Source: Nanobdellota archaeon (lineage in GTDB: Archaea > Nanobdellota > Nanobdellia > SCGC-AAA011-G17 > JAFCDX01). Taken from it: a stretch of 8,654 nt of DNA. Positions within the stretch are counted from its first letter, which is position 1. Each line of letters starts with the position of its first letter. The notes beneath the pieces were generated by a model. It was not told the origin of the DNA. It saw only the letters and a list, made by a program, of their open reading frames with translations, and did no database searches. The DNA lies in contig JAHIVQ010000105.1 in NCBI GenBank assembly GCA_018816585.1, forward strand, positions 1 through 8,654, given 5' to 3'. Shown here piece by piece: positions 1-5,105 of the stretch. The position numbers and the translations under genes were made by a program.

Positions 1-1
1 A

Positions 2-352
2 CCCGCAAGTCTTGCACCAATAAAAGCAGCTGTTTTTCCTTTAATAAAAGATGCAAAGATTGAAAAAGTTGCAAGAGATATATTCAATGAATTAAAAAAA
101 GAATTTAATGTTAGTTATGATGAATCAGGTTCTGTAGGAAGGAGATATGCAAGAAATGATGAGATTGGAACTGTTGCCTGTATTACCATTGATGAGCAAA
201 GTCTAAAGGATAAAACAGTTACTATAAGAGACCGCAATACAACTGAACAAGTAAGGGTTAAAATAAAAGATTTAAAAGAAATCATGAAAGAAATAATTAA
301 TGGAAAAAATATATTAAAATTTGGGAAAAAAGTAAATACTCGAGTTAAATAA
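2..352 (+). CDS. glyS: Glycyl-tRNA synthetase, C-terminal fragment (5' truncated by window edge)
   Basis: Charges tRNA-Gly with glycine in the cytoplasm. Only the last 116 residues are present; the gene runs in from the left edge, so no start is visible. The fragment matches the C-terminal anticodon-binding domain of class IIa synthetases. The opening APIKAAVFPLI strand is at fragment residues 5-15. The diagnostic GlyRS segment with GRRYARNDEIGT is at residues 46-57, followed by IRDRNTTEQVRV at 75-86, which resembles the TLRDRD segment of the eukaryotic/archaeal (alpha2-type) enzyme rather than the bacterial alpha2beta2 enzyme. The stop TAA is at 350-352. It converges with the LAGLIDADG gene, the two reading frames overlapping by 8 bases at their 3' ends. 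The family call is firm; integrity of the upstream catalytic part cannot be judged. Confidence 0.93.
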   Translation, partial: PASLAPIKAAVFPLIKDAKIEKVARDIFNELKKEFNVSYDESGSVGRRYARNDEIGTVACITIDEQSLKDKTVTIRDRNTTEQVRVKIKDLKEIMKEIINGKNILKFGKKVNTRVK

Positions 353-1919
353 CTTCAGCTATTTCTCTATCTAATTCTTCTATTTGATTATATAATTGTT
401 CTTGTGAAATATTTAAAATATTACATATATTTTTTAATACATACAAAGGCATCCTATTCTTTCTTACCTTCCACGCAGATAATGTAGCTTTATTTAATTC
501 CAAAAAATTTGAGGCATTAATATTAGTTTTAAATTTCTTAAAAAGTTCATTAAATATTTTATTATGAAATTCTTGTTTTAAAAATACTGTTGACCTATCT
601 GAAACAAATTTATTAATATATTTTGGCTTATTACTAAGCCTTATTTTACCTTTATCTCGTAATATAATAAAATTATTTCTTATAGTTATAAAATTATAAT
701 TGAGTTTTTCTTTTATTGTATTTACATCGGCAATTTTCATTTCTTTTAATAATTCGTATATACTTCTTGTGGTTTTAAAGTCTTTTTCGTAGGATATTTG
801 TTTTGATTCAAAATTTTTATCACTAAGCCATCTTAATAAATCCCATTTTTTGGTACCTTTTTCAAAATATTCCAATAACTTTTTAATATCTTCATTTGCA
901 AAAGTATAAACTGTATATTCTTTACGTTTGTTTATACACTTTCCAACATTAAGCCCATCTTTTATTAAAATTTCTTCTATAGAACCTGCTAAAGCTGGGC
1001 TAATTGTGCTGAAAGCAATTGTTTTTCTTTTTGTTACACAACCATCAAACATAATTGCTCCTTTAGCAAATTCTTTTCTTATATTAAACTCAGAATTTTT
1101 TATTAAGTCTGGCTCAGATACTATATCAGTTTTATATCCTGGCAAAAACCCAAAAAAATGAATTAGATATCTTGCTAATATTTTATTTGAAAAGGATGTT
1201 CTCCATGCTATATTTCTCTGTTTAAATGAGTTAGGATTAACTTTAAATAATCTAAATATCCACTTATTAAATGATTCTACATTAGATTTATATTCATCAG
1301 TTAATTCAATTGTATAATGGGTTTGTGTTTGAAAATTTTTATTTTCTTTAGCAAAACTTAATAAGTGATAATAATTTTTTCTATTTAAAGAAATAGCAAA
1401 ATAATATTCTTTTCGAGAATCACTTTTTTTAATTCTTCCGAAGGTTTTAAATCTTTTTAGATCTTTTTTCTCCTTTGAAGAGATAATAAATTGTATACTT
1501 AAGCTTCCATCTGCACAAAAAGCACCTATAATTTTAGCTAAGTTTTCAGAAACTTCTTTAATCGCCTTTATGGGCTTTGAAGACGCAGAATTCACTTTTA
1601 GATATTCTATAGATTTTTCTAAAATATTTTCATAATACTTTTCTTTATTAGATAAGGCACATAATTCTAAAATAATTGGTATAGGATAAAAATAAGTATC
1701 CCCTCTAAGAAAATTTTTTATTGAAACATAATTACACTTTAAATTTTTTGCAATTAATCTACTTAGTTGTTCTCTGTTTATTTTTCTTCTTTGTATTATA
1801 TCTTTTTCTATCTTTGAAATAATGGTTTTTGTATTTTTTCCATGTATACATATCCAACTTCTTGGATGTTTATCCCAATTAGGGTTATTTAATAAGAATA
1901 GATTAAATTTAATATTCAT
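345..1919 (-). CDS. Free-standing LAGLIDADG-type protein with flanking helix-turn-helix regions
   Basis: A 524-residue protein with two LAGLIDADG-like motifs: LAKIIGAFCADGSL at residues 127-140 (acidic residue D137) and FAKGAIMFDGCV at 284-295 (D292). This pattern is that of a monomeric two-motif (DOD) homing endonuclease or a related DNA-binding protein. Around the core, residues about 45-90 look like a helix-turn-helix (QLSRLIAKNLKCNYVSIKNF), residues about 385-428 like a winged helix (SIYELLKEMKI ... NNFIILRDKGKIRLSN), and residues about 463-505 like a second helix-turn-helix (NASNFLELNKATLSAWKVRK). No intein splice residues are seen and the gene is not inside another gene. It is therefore either a free-standing homing endonuclease or a LAGLIDADG-derived regulator, as WhiA is in bacteria. 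The ATG at 1919 lies about 25 bases below a TATA-like sequence, which fits a leaderless start. The motifs are seen; nuclease activity is inference. Confidence 0.8.
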   Translation of the reverse strand: MNIKFNLFLLNNPNWDKHPRSWICIHGKNTKTIISKIEKDIIQRRKINREQLSRLIAKNLKCNYVSIKNFLRGDTYFYPIPIILELCALSNKEKYYENILEKSIEYLKVNSASSKPIKAIKEVSENLAKIIGAFCADGSLSIQFIISSKEKKDLKRFKTFGRIKKSDSRKEYYFAISLNRKNYYHLLSFAKENKNFQTQTHYTIELTDEYKSNVESFNKWIFRLFKVNPNSFKQRNIAWRTSFSNKILARYLIHFFGFLPGYKTDIVSEPDLIKNSEFNIRKEFAKGAIMFDGCVTKRKTIAFSTISPALAGSIEEILIKDGLNVGKCINKRKEYTVYTFANEDIKKLLEYFEKGTKKWDLLRWLSDKNFESKQISYEKDFKTTRSIYELLKEMKIADVNTIKEKLNYNFITIRNNFIILRDKGKIRLSNKPKYINKFVSDRSTVFLKQEFHNKIFNELFKKFKTNINASNFLELNKATLSAWKVRKNRMPLYVLKNICNILNISQEQLYNQIEELDREIAEVI

Positions 1920-1937
1920 AATATCTTTTACGTTAAA

Positions 1938-1949
1938 TAAATATATAAA
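1938..1949 (-). promoter_or_regulatory. TATA box for the LAGLIDADG gene
   Basis: Read on the minus strand this is TTTATATATTTA, centred about 25 bases upstream of the ATG at 1919. That is the usual archaeal TATA-to-start distance and implies a transcript beginning at or next to the start codon. The sequence is nearly symmetrical, so it could also bind TBP for rightward transcription, although the candidate at 1962-1969 is better placed for the gene at 1997. Confidence 0.5.
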
Positions 1950-1961
1950 CTTTTATATTAA

Positions 1962-1969
1962 TTTTATAG
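1962..1969 (+). promoter_or_regulatory. TATA-like element for the small cysteine-rich gene
   Basis: TTTTATAG lies about 25 bases before a TTG at 1991 and 31 bases before the ATG at 1997. A second candidate, TTTATATT at 1952-1959, is close by. The region between 1919 and 1991 thus appears to be a short divergent promoter. AT richness makes chance matches easy. Confidence 0.35.
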
Positions 1970-1996
1970 TAATTAATTCTAAAATGAAATTTGAAA

Positions 1997-2269
1997 ATGC
2001 AGGAAAAGAAGTTGACACCAGGAAAAAGTAAGGGGATAGTTTATATTTGTTTGGAATGTGGAGAATATTTTAGAGAAAAGCATGAACCTCCAATTATTAT
2101 GAATGGAGATGTTATACATTTATCTAATCCTTGCAAAAAAAACGGAGATAAAGATTCTGGAGGATATTGTAGTGAAAGGTGCATGACTACAAATTATTTT
2201 CTTAATGGATATGAATTGGATTTTATACATGAACAAGTTAGAATTTTTAGAGAAATAGCAAAAAAGTAA
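1997..2269 (+). CDS. Small cysteine-rich, probably zinc-binding protein of unknown function
   Basis: Encodes 90 residues from the ATG at 1997. A TTG two codons earlier (1991) is an alternative start that sits 25 bases from a TATA-like element. No Shine-Dalgarno sequence precedes either. The cysteines fall in two groups: C18-x2-C21 (ICLECGEYF) and C58-x3-C62 (GYCSERC), with C46 and H41 between them. This spacing suggests one zinc-ribbon-like site, with the second half resembling the YCSxxC knuckle of treble-clef type fingers. The C-terminal 25 residues (YELDFIHEQVRIFREIAKK region) look helical. There is no signal peptide or membrane segment. I do not recognise a named family; zinc binding is inference from the cysteine pattern. 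It lies divergent from the LAGLIDADG gene and upstream of the small basic peptide gene. Confidence 0.7.
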   Translation: MQEKKLTPGKSKGIVYICLECGEYFREKHEPPIIMNGDVIHLSNPCKKNGDKDSGGYCSERCMTTNYFLNGYELDFIHEQVRIFREIAKK

Positions 2270-2272
2270 AAC

Positions 2273-2285
2273 TTTTAAATATAAA
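2273..2285 (+). promoter_or_regulatory. TATA-like element upstream of the 37-residue peptide gene
   Basis: TTTTAAATATAAA begins four bases after the preceding stop codon. Transcription would start near 2305, giving a leader of about 25 bases that carries the Shine-Dalgarno sequence at 2320-2327. This differs from the leaderless arrangement of most other promoters here. Confidence 0.4.
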
Positions 2286-2319
2286 AATTAACTAAATTAT
2301 TAGAAATTTGCTATAAAAA

Positions 2320-2327
2320 GAGGTGAT
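2320..2327 (+). promoter_or_regulatory. Strong Shine-Dalgarno sequence fixing the start at 2331
   Basis: GAGGTGAT matches the complement of the 16S rRNA 3' end and lies 3 bases before the ATG at 2331 (about 8 from its core). It is the main reason to believe that the 37-codon frame behind it is translated. Confidence 0.75.
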
Positions 2328-2330
2328 ATA

Positions 2331-2444
2331 ATGGCAAAAGCAAAAACATCAAAACAAATAGGAATAAAAATAAGAAGCTTGAAAAAGCAAATAAAAAAAC
2401 TTGAGAAGCAAAAGAAAAATGCTTCCAAAAAGAAAAGAAGATAA
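2331..2444 (+). CDS. 37-residue lysine-rich peptide with short coiled-coil pattern
   Basis: A 37-codon gene beginning MAKAKTSKQIG and ending SKKKRR. Seventeen residues are Lys or Arg and there is a single acidic residue, Glu25, giving a very high positive charge. The middle has a hydrophobic heptad pattern (I14, L17, I21, L24), suggesting one amphipathic helix. It has an optimal Shine-Dalgarno sequence, its own TATA-like element and a T-tract directly after the stop, so it looks like a complete one-gene transcription unit and not a random frame. The composition is what one expects of a nucleic-acid-binding or ribosome-associated peptide, but I do not recognise a family and assign no function. 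The nearest genes are the cysteine-rich protein upstream and the tRNA-like gene downstream. Confidence 0.7.
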   Translation: MAKAKTSKQIGIKIRSLKKQIKKLEKQKKNASKKKRR

Positions 2445-2445
2445 A

Positions 2446-2466
2446 TTTTTTCTTTTTTTCTTTTTT
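2446..2466 (+). terminator. T-tract terminator after the 37-residue peptide gene
   Basis: Twenty-one bases that are all T except two C residues, starting two bases after the stop codon. Long U-tracts without a hairpin are sufficient for termination by archaeal RNA polymerase. It separates the peptide gene from the tRNA-like gene. Confidence 0.7.
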
Positions 2467-2473
2467 AATAATA

Positions 2474-2480
2474 TTTATAA
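2474..2480 (+). promoter_or_regulatory. TATA box for the tRNA-like gene
   Basis: TTTATAA centred about 29 bases before the first base of the tRNA-like gene at 2506. It runs into a 12-base palindrome (AAAGAATTCTTT, 2479-2490). An apparently intact promoter argues that the gene is still transcribed. Confidence 0.5.
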
Positions 2481-2505
2481 AGAATTCTTTTAATTTATAT
2501 TATAA

Positions 2506-2575
2506 GGGCCTGTTGTATAATCTGGTTTAGTATCTTACCATGGTAGGGACCCGAGTTCAAATCTCGGCTGATCCA
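2506..2575 (+). tRNA. tRNA-like gene lacking a normal anticodon loop (atypical tRNA or tRNA pseudogene)
   Basis: Seventy bases with clear tRNA features. The D stem is GTAT/GTAT (two Watson-Crick and two G-U pairs) around a loop with the GG pair. The T stem is a perfect CCGAG/CTCGG around TTCAAAT, and the discriminator base is A. CCA is not encoded. The anticodon region does not fit: TTACC and GGTAG would pair, but only two bases, AT, lie between them, so about five bases including the anticodon are missing and the arm is a near-palindrome (TACCATGGTA). The acceptor stem GGGCCTG/CTGATCC is also weakened by C-A and T-T mismatches and one G-T pair. A forced alternative places CAT in the loop but loses the stem and the usual T33. 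The parent isoacceptor cannot be assigned. It could be a decayed gene, an assembly deletion, or a tRNA-derived RNA with another role. Confidence 0.6.
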
Positions 2576-2581
2576 TCGCAA

Positions 2582-2591
2582 TTTATATAAA
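2582..2591 (+). promoter_or_regulatory. TATA box for the exonuclease operon
   Basis: TTTATATAAA centred about 27 bases before the ATG at 2614, with no Shine-Dalgarno sequence in between. This supports a leaderless transcript and supports 2614 as the start. Confidence 0.6.
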
Positions 2592-2613
2592 TCGTAAAAA
2601 TCTTATCATTAAT

Positions 2614-3225
2614 ATGAAATTTATAGTGCTAGACATAGAAACGGTTCCATTAAAGATAGAACATGAAGAAATTAGAGAATATTTGATGGACAAAAAGATT
2701 AGCAAGGAAGTAAGAAGCCTTGATCCAAACTATTCGAAAATTATTGCAATTGGGATTAAAGTTCTCAATGAACCCACAAAAATGTTTTATGGAGATAACG
2801 AAGAAAAAATATTAAATGAATTCTGGGATTTTATGAAAGAATTTGCAAATAAAAACTTTCTTTATAAAATAATTACGCATAATGGCTATAAATTTGATAT
2901 ACCTTTTATTATTTTAAGGTCATGCATAAATAATATAGATGTACCTAAAGAAATTGACATCAATACAAATATGTGGAATATGAAGAAGTCAAACCATTTT
3001 GATACGATGATATTCTTCTCTCATTATGGCAACTTTATAAATCCTAATCTTGATGTACTATCTAAATTATCTGGAATTGAAGTCCCTAAAGAAAGGATAT
3101 TTGGAGCTGATATTGAAAAGGTATATAAAAATAATGATTGGGAGAGGATTACAGAACATTGCAAACAAGATGTTGAAATTTTAGAAAAACTTTTTGAAAA
3201 GTTATGTTTAAAATTATTTAAGTGA
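2614..3225 (+). CDS. Predicted 3'-5' exonuclease, DEDD superfamily (PolB exonuclease-like)
   Basis: A 203-residue RNase H-fold protein resembling stand-alone exonuclease domains related to the proofreading domain of family B DNA polymerases. Exo I is FIVLDIET at residues 3-10 with D7 and E9. Exo II is THNGYKFDIPFI at 88-99 with D95. Exo III is HCKQDVEIL at 182-190 with D186. Four acidic metal ligands are therefore in place. The segment LDVLSKLSGI at 146-155 also fits the family. The residue that is Tyr in the DEDDy spacing (Y-x3-D) is His182 here. The substrate, DNA or RNA, cannot be told from sequence; a role in end trimming or repair is inference. The gene opens an operon: its TGA overlaps the ATG of the hydrolase gene by one base. 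The start is chosen for the conserved beta strand immediately following it and the TATA spacing. Confidence 0.82.
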   Translation: MKFIVLDIETVPLKIEHEEIREYLMDKKISKEVRSLDPNYSKIIAIGIKVLNEPTKMFYGDNEEKILNEFWDFMKEFANKNFLYKIITHNGYKFDIPFIILRSCINNIDVPKEIDINTNMWNMKKSNHFDTMIFFSHYGNFINPNLDVLSKLSGIEVPKERIFGADIEKVYKNNDWERITEHCKQDVEILEKLFEKLCLKLFK

Positions 3226-3971
3226 TGGAAAAAATAAATTTCTATAATAAAGAAGGAGAAAAACTAACAGGTATTTTGCATAATTCTAAGAAGAAAACGG
3301 ACAAAGGAATCATCCTAGTTCATGGTTTTAAAGGAAACAAAGATAGGGACCTAATGAAAAATTTAGATAAGGAATTATCAAAAGAATATAATATTTTTAG
3401 ATTTGATTTTTCTGGTAATGGTGAATCTGAAGGTAAATTTGAAGAACAATCATATTCGAAGTATGTTGAAGAACTAAAAATTGTAATTGATTATCTGAAA
3501 AAACATAATCAAAATATAATTATTATTGGTCATAGTTTAGGAGGAAATATAACCATATTAGAAGAAGAAAAATACAAAAATATAGATAAATTAATTTTAC
3601 TTGCACCTGCAGTGTTTGATAATAGCGACATTCTAAAAAGAATATCTCTAAAACAAATAATTGCTTTGATCAAAGGGAGTATAATCCTAAAAGTATTTGA
3701 CAAGCAGATAAATCAATTAAAAGAATTAAAATTAAAAAGAAAATTTTTTATGAATATTTTATTATATAATGTTAAAAAAGCAATTAAAAAAATAAAAAAA
3801 CCAATATTAGTAATATTAGCAGAAAAAGATAAAGCAATTCCATTAAAAAAATCAATAAATTTTTATGAAAAAAATAGTATAAAATATGAAGTAATAAAAG
3901 ATTCAGGTCACAATTTTAGAGAAGAAAAACATTTAAATGAACTAACTAAGGATATATTAAAATGGTTGTAG
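3225..3971 (+). CDS. Alpha/beta hydrolase (serine hydrolase/esterase-like)
   Basis: A 248-residue alpha/beta-hydrolase fold protein. From the ATG at 3225, the oxyanion-hole strand ILVHGFKGN starts near residue 30. The nucleophile elbow GHSLGG places Ser104. The acidic residue is Asp202 in LAEKDKAIP, and His229 in DSGHNF completes the triad. A cap-like helical insertion with many lysines occupies about residues 130-190. No signal peptide is present, so it should be cytoplasmic. The family contains esterases, lipases and acyl hydrolases; nothing here fixes the substrate. The start overlaps the exonuclease stop by one base (TGATG); an in-frame GTG at 3222 would give a four-base overlap instead. 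The 3' end overlaps the HIT gene by 10 bases, so the three genes are almost certainly co-transcribed and translationally coupled. Confidence 0.85.
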   Translation: MEKINFYNKEGEKLTGILHNSKKKTDKGIILVHGFKGNKDRDLMKNLDKELSKEYNIFRFDFSGNGESEGKFEEQSYSKYVEELKIVIDYLKKHNQNIIIIGHSLGGNITILEEEKYKNIDKLILLAPAVFDNSDILKRISLKQIIALIKGSIILKVFDKQINQLKELKLKRKFFMNILLYNVKKAIKKIKKPILVILAEKDKAIPLKKSINFYEKNSIKYEVIKDSGHNFREEKHLNELTKDILKWL

Positions 3972-4381
3972 ATTGTATATTTTGTAAAATAATAAAAGGA
4001 GAAATTCCTTGTACAAAGATTTATGAAGATTCAAAGACTTTTGCATTTCTAGATATTGGTCCTGCAACTCCAAGAGGAGGACATATATTAGTTATACCAA
4101 AAAACCATTATGAATTAATTACAGATTTAAAAGATTCAGATTTAATAGCTTTAACAAAGACAGTTAAAAAAATATCAGAGGCTTTGTTACAATATGGAGA
4201 AGGTTTAAATATAATCCAAAATAATAAAAAAGTTGCTGGCCAATTTGTTCCTCATTTACACTTTCATTTAATCCCTAGATTTGAAAATGATGGTTTCATT
4301 ATAGATAGATGGTCTTCTAATAAGTATAAAGAAGGAGAAATAGACAAAATAGCAGGTAAAATCAAAAGTCTTTTAAAATAA
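3962..4381 (+). CDS. HIT family nucleotide hydrolase (histidine triad protein)
   Basis: A 139-residue histidine-triad protein. Members hydrolyse nucleoside phosphoramidates or dinucleoside polyphosphates, or remove AMP adducts, using the central histidine of the triad. The hallmark HxHxH is at residues 98-102 in VPHLHFHLIPR, with His100 the expected nucleophile. The N-terminus DCIFCKIIKGEIP carries C5 and C8, and H49 follows, which with the first triad histidine form the zinc site seen in Hint-type members. GGHILVIPK at 39-47 is also typical. Length is normal for a single-domain HIT protein. The ATG at 3962 lies inside the hydrolase gene (10-base overlap), and no better in-frame start is available that keeps the DCIFC segment. 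Natural substrate is unknown; a house-cleaning role in nucleotide metabolism is the usual view. Confidence 0.93.
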   Translation: MVVDCIFCKIIKGEIPCTKIYEDSKTFAFLDIGPATPRGGHILVIPKNHYELITDLKDSDLIALTKTVKKISEALLQYGEGLNIIQNNKKVAGQFVPHLHFHLIPRFENDGFIIDRWSSNKYKEGEIDKIAGKIKSLLK

Positions 4382-4383
4382 GC

Positions 4384-4393
4384 TTTTTTTCTT
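4384..4393 (+). terminator. Short T-tract after the HIT gene
   Basis: TTTTTTTCTT begins three bases after the HIT stop codon and ends eight bases before the tRNA. It could end the three-gene operon, but it is short, and read-through into the tRNA is possible. The AT-rich TTTAAAATA at 4372-4380 inside the HIT gene end is a possible separate TATA box for the tRNA. Confidence 0.4.
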
Positions 4394-4400
4394 AGGTTAT

Positions 4401-4472
4401 GGCTACGTAGCTCAGTGGTAGAGCGCGAGTTTCATGAGCTCGTGGTCCCCGGTTCAAATCCGGGCGTAGCCA
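4401..4472 (+). tRNA. tRNA with anticodon CAT (elongator Met, or Ile2)
   Basis: Folds as a complete 72-base cloverleaf. The acceptor stem GGCTACG/CGTAGCC has seven Watson-Crick pairs, the D stem is GCTC/GAGC, the anticodon stem is CGAGT/GCTCG (closing T-G pair), and the T stem is CCCGG/CCGGG around TTCAAAT. The loop TTCATGA gives anticodon CAT at 34-36. CCA is not encoded. The anticodon stem lacks the three consecutive G-C pairs of initiators and the acceptor does not begin with AGC, so it is unlikely to be the initiator. An elongator Met tRNA and an Ile2 tRNA (C34 modified by TiaS to read ATA) cannot be separated by eye. Base 37 is G where A is expected. No intron is present. Confidence 0.95.
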
Positions 4473-4481
4473 TTATAAATA

Positions 4482-4498
4482 ATAAAGAATTTCTTTAT
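4482..4498. repeat. 8-base inverted repeat between tRNA and Alba gene end
   Basis: ATAAAGAA, one T, then TTCTTTAT: perfect arms separated by a single base. It lies in the 54-base gap between the tRNA and the convergent Alba gene. It closely resembles the palindrome at 2479-2490 before the tRNA-like gene. It may be a weak hairpin at the tRNA 3' trailer, or simply an AT-rich coincidence. Confidence 0.35.
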
Positions 4499-4502
4499 AA
4501 AA

Positions 4503-4525
4503 TTATTAAATAAAATAAAAAAAGA
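4503..4525 (-). terminator. T-tract terminator of the S17e-Alba operon
   Basis: Read on the minus strand, the bases directly after the Alba stop are a run of seven T followed by further T runs broken by single A residues. This is a typical hairpin-free archaeal terminator for the leftward operon. Confidence 0.6.
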
Positions 4526-4526
4526 A

Positions 4527-4850
4527 TCAGACTTTCTTAAGCTTAATATCAATTGTGCTTACACGCACTGTTCTTCCTTCCTTGTTTTCAAACTCTTCAG
4601 AGTTAATCAGTATATTATCAACTTTAATCTGGTTTTCCAAGAATCTCTTGCTGGCAACTTCTGCCACATCAACTGCCCTTGAAATAAATTTTCCCCTGGC
4701 CTTTACATTTACTTCTGTAGCTCCTCTTGTTGTAAACTGCATTACAATCCCTGTCACGTAATTCATAAAAGGCTTTAAACCTATAAAAACTGTGTGTGCA
4801 TCCTCATCTTTTTGTTTTTCTGTAGTTTTTTCGTTAATTTCTTCCTTCAT
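4527..4850 (-). CDS. albA: DNA/RNA-binding protein Alba (archaeal chromatin protein)
   Basis: A 107-residue Alba protein, an abundant dimeric chromatin and RNA-binding protein of archaea. The core begins VFIGLKPFMNYV at residues 21-32, followed by ARGKFISRAVDVAE at 51-64 and the beta-hairpin region around 84-100 that reaches into the DNA minor groove. The familiar GKKP is GLKP here: Leu25 stands where crenarchaeal Lys16, the known acetylation site, would be, while Lys26 matches Lys17. Residues 1-19 form a charged, mostly acidic N-terminal extension not found in the shortest homologues. A strong Shine-Dalgarno sequence ends seven bases before the ATG. The gene follows S17e after 17 bases and ends the operon. 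Base composition is somewhat richer in C and G than its neighbours, as expected for a highly expressed gene. Confidence 0.95.
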   Translation of the reverse strand: MKEEINEKTTEKQKDEDAHTVFIGLKPFMNYVTGIVMQFTTRGATEVNVKARGKFISRAVDVAEVASKRFLENQIKVDNILINSEEFENKEGRTVRVSTIDIKLKKV

Positions 4851-4857
4851 ATCTGTT

Positions 4858-4864
4858 ACCTCCT
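4858..4864 (-). promoter_or_regulatory. Shine-Dalgarno sequence of the Alba gene
   Basis: AGGAGGT on the minus strand, seven bases before the Alba ATG and three bases after the S17e stop codon. It fixes the Alba start and fits an internal operon gene translated from a leadered message. Confidence 0.85.
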
Positions 4865-4867
4865 AAT

Positions 4868-5071
4868 CTATGTAATTGATTTTGATTTCTCTTTGTTAAC
4901 TAATTTTGTAATATAACCTGCTATAACATTTCTTAGATGCTTAGTTGGTATATCTGCTACTTCCATTAGTGCTTTCTTATTATGCTCAAATTCCCCTTTA
5001 AACTTATTTTTATTAATTTCCATAATATCCTTAGTAGTACTCTTAATTTTTGAGGTTCTTATTCTTCCCAT
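4868..5071 (-). CDS. rps17e: 30S ribosomal protein S17e (eS17)
   Basis: A 67-residue small-subunit ribosomal protein found in archaea and eukaryotes and absent from bacteria. The start MGRIRTSKIKSTTKDIMEI and the segments FEHNKKALMEVADI (28-41) and LRNVIAGYITKLV (46-58) follow the family along its whole length. Its length is typical of archaeal S17e, which has no eukaryotic C-terminal extension. The ATG at 5071 is about 25 bases below a TATA box with no Shine-Dalgarno sequence, so it heads a leaderless transcript that continues into Alba 17 bases later. Pairing a ribosomal protein with a chromatin protein suggests a shared growth-related expression level (inference). Confidence 0.95.
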   Translation of the reverse strand: MGRIRTSKIKSTTKDIMEINKNKFKGEFEHNKKALMEVADIPTKHLRNVIAGYITKLVNKEKSKSIT

Positions 5072-5090
5072 CTAAAAAACATAGAAAAAA

Positions 5091-5100
5091 TCTATTTAAA
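5091..5100 (-). promoter_or_regulatory. TATA box for the S17e-Alba operon
   Basis: GTTTAAATAG on the minus strand, centred about 25 bases upstream of the S17e ATG and inside the 34-base gap after the methyltransferase stop. It indicates that S17e-Alba has its own promoter even if read-through from upstream also occurs. Confidence 0.55.
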
Positions 5101-5105
5101 CTTTA

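Noticed and set aside
928..1161. Open frame of 77 codons on the + strand
   Set aside because: It lies entirely inside the LAGLIDADG gene on the opposite strand and has no recognisable protein features or ribosome site.
345..1919. Intein or group I intron carrying the LAGLIDADG gene
   Set aside because: No split host gene flanks it and there are no intein splice-junction residues; glyS ends with its own stop codon.
1822..2031. Open frame of 69 codons on the + strand, including an ATG at 1984 giving a 15-residue peptide
   Set aside because: It crosses the start of the LAGLIDADG gene and its promoter and overlaps the better-supported cysteine-rich gene in another frame.
2506..2575. Split or intron-containing tRNA
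   Set aside because: The gene is shorter than a normal tRNA, not longer, and both halves are contiguous with no bulge-helix-bulge motif.
4555..4761. Open frame on the + strand opposite Alba
   Set aside because: Alba is certain on the other strand; this is an antisense shadow.
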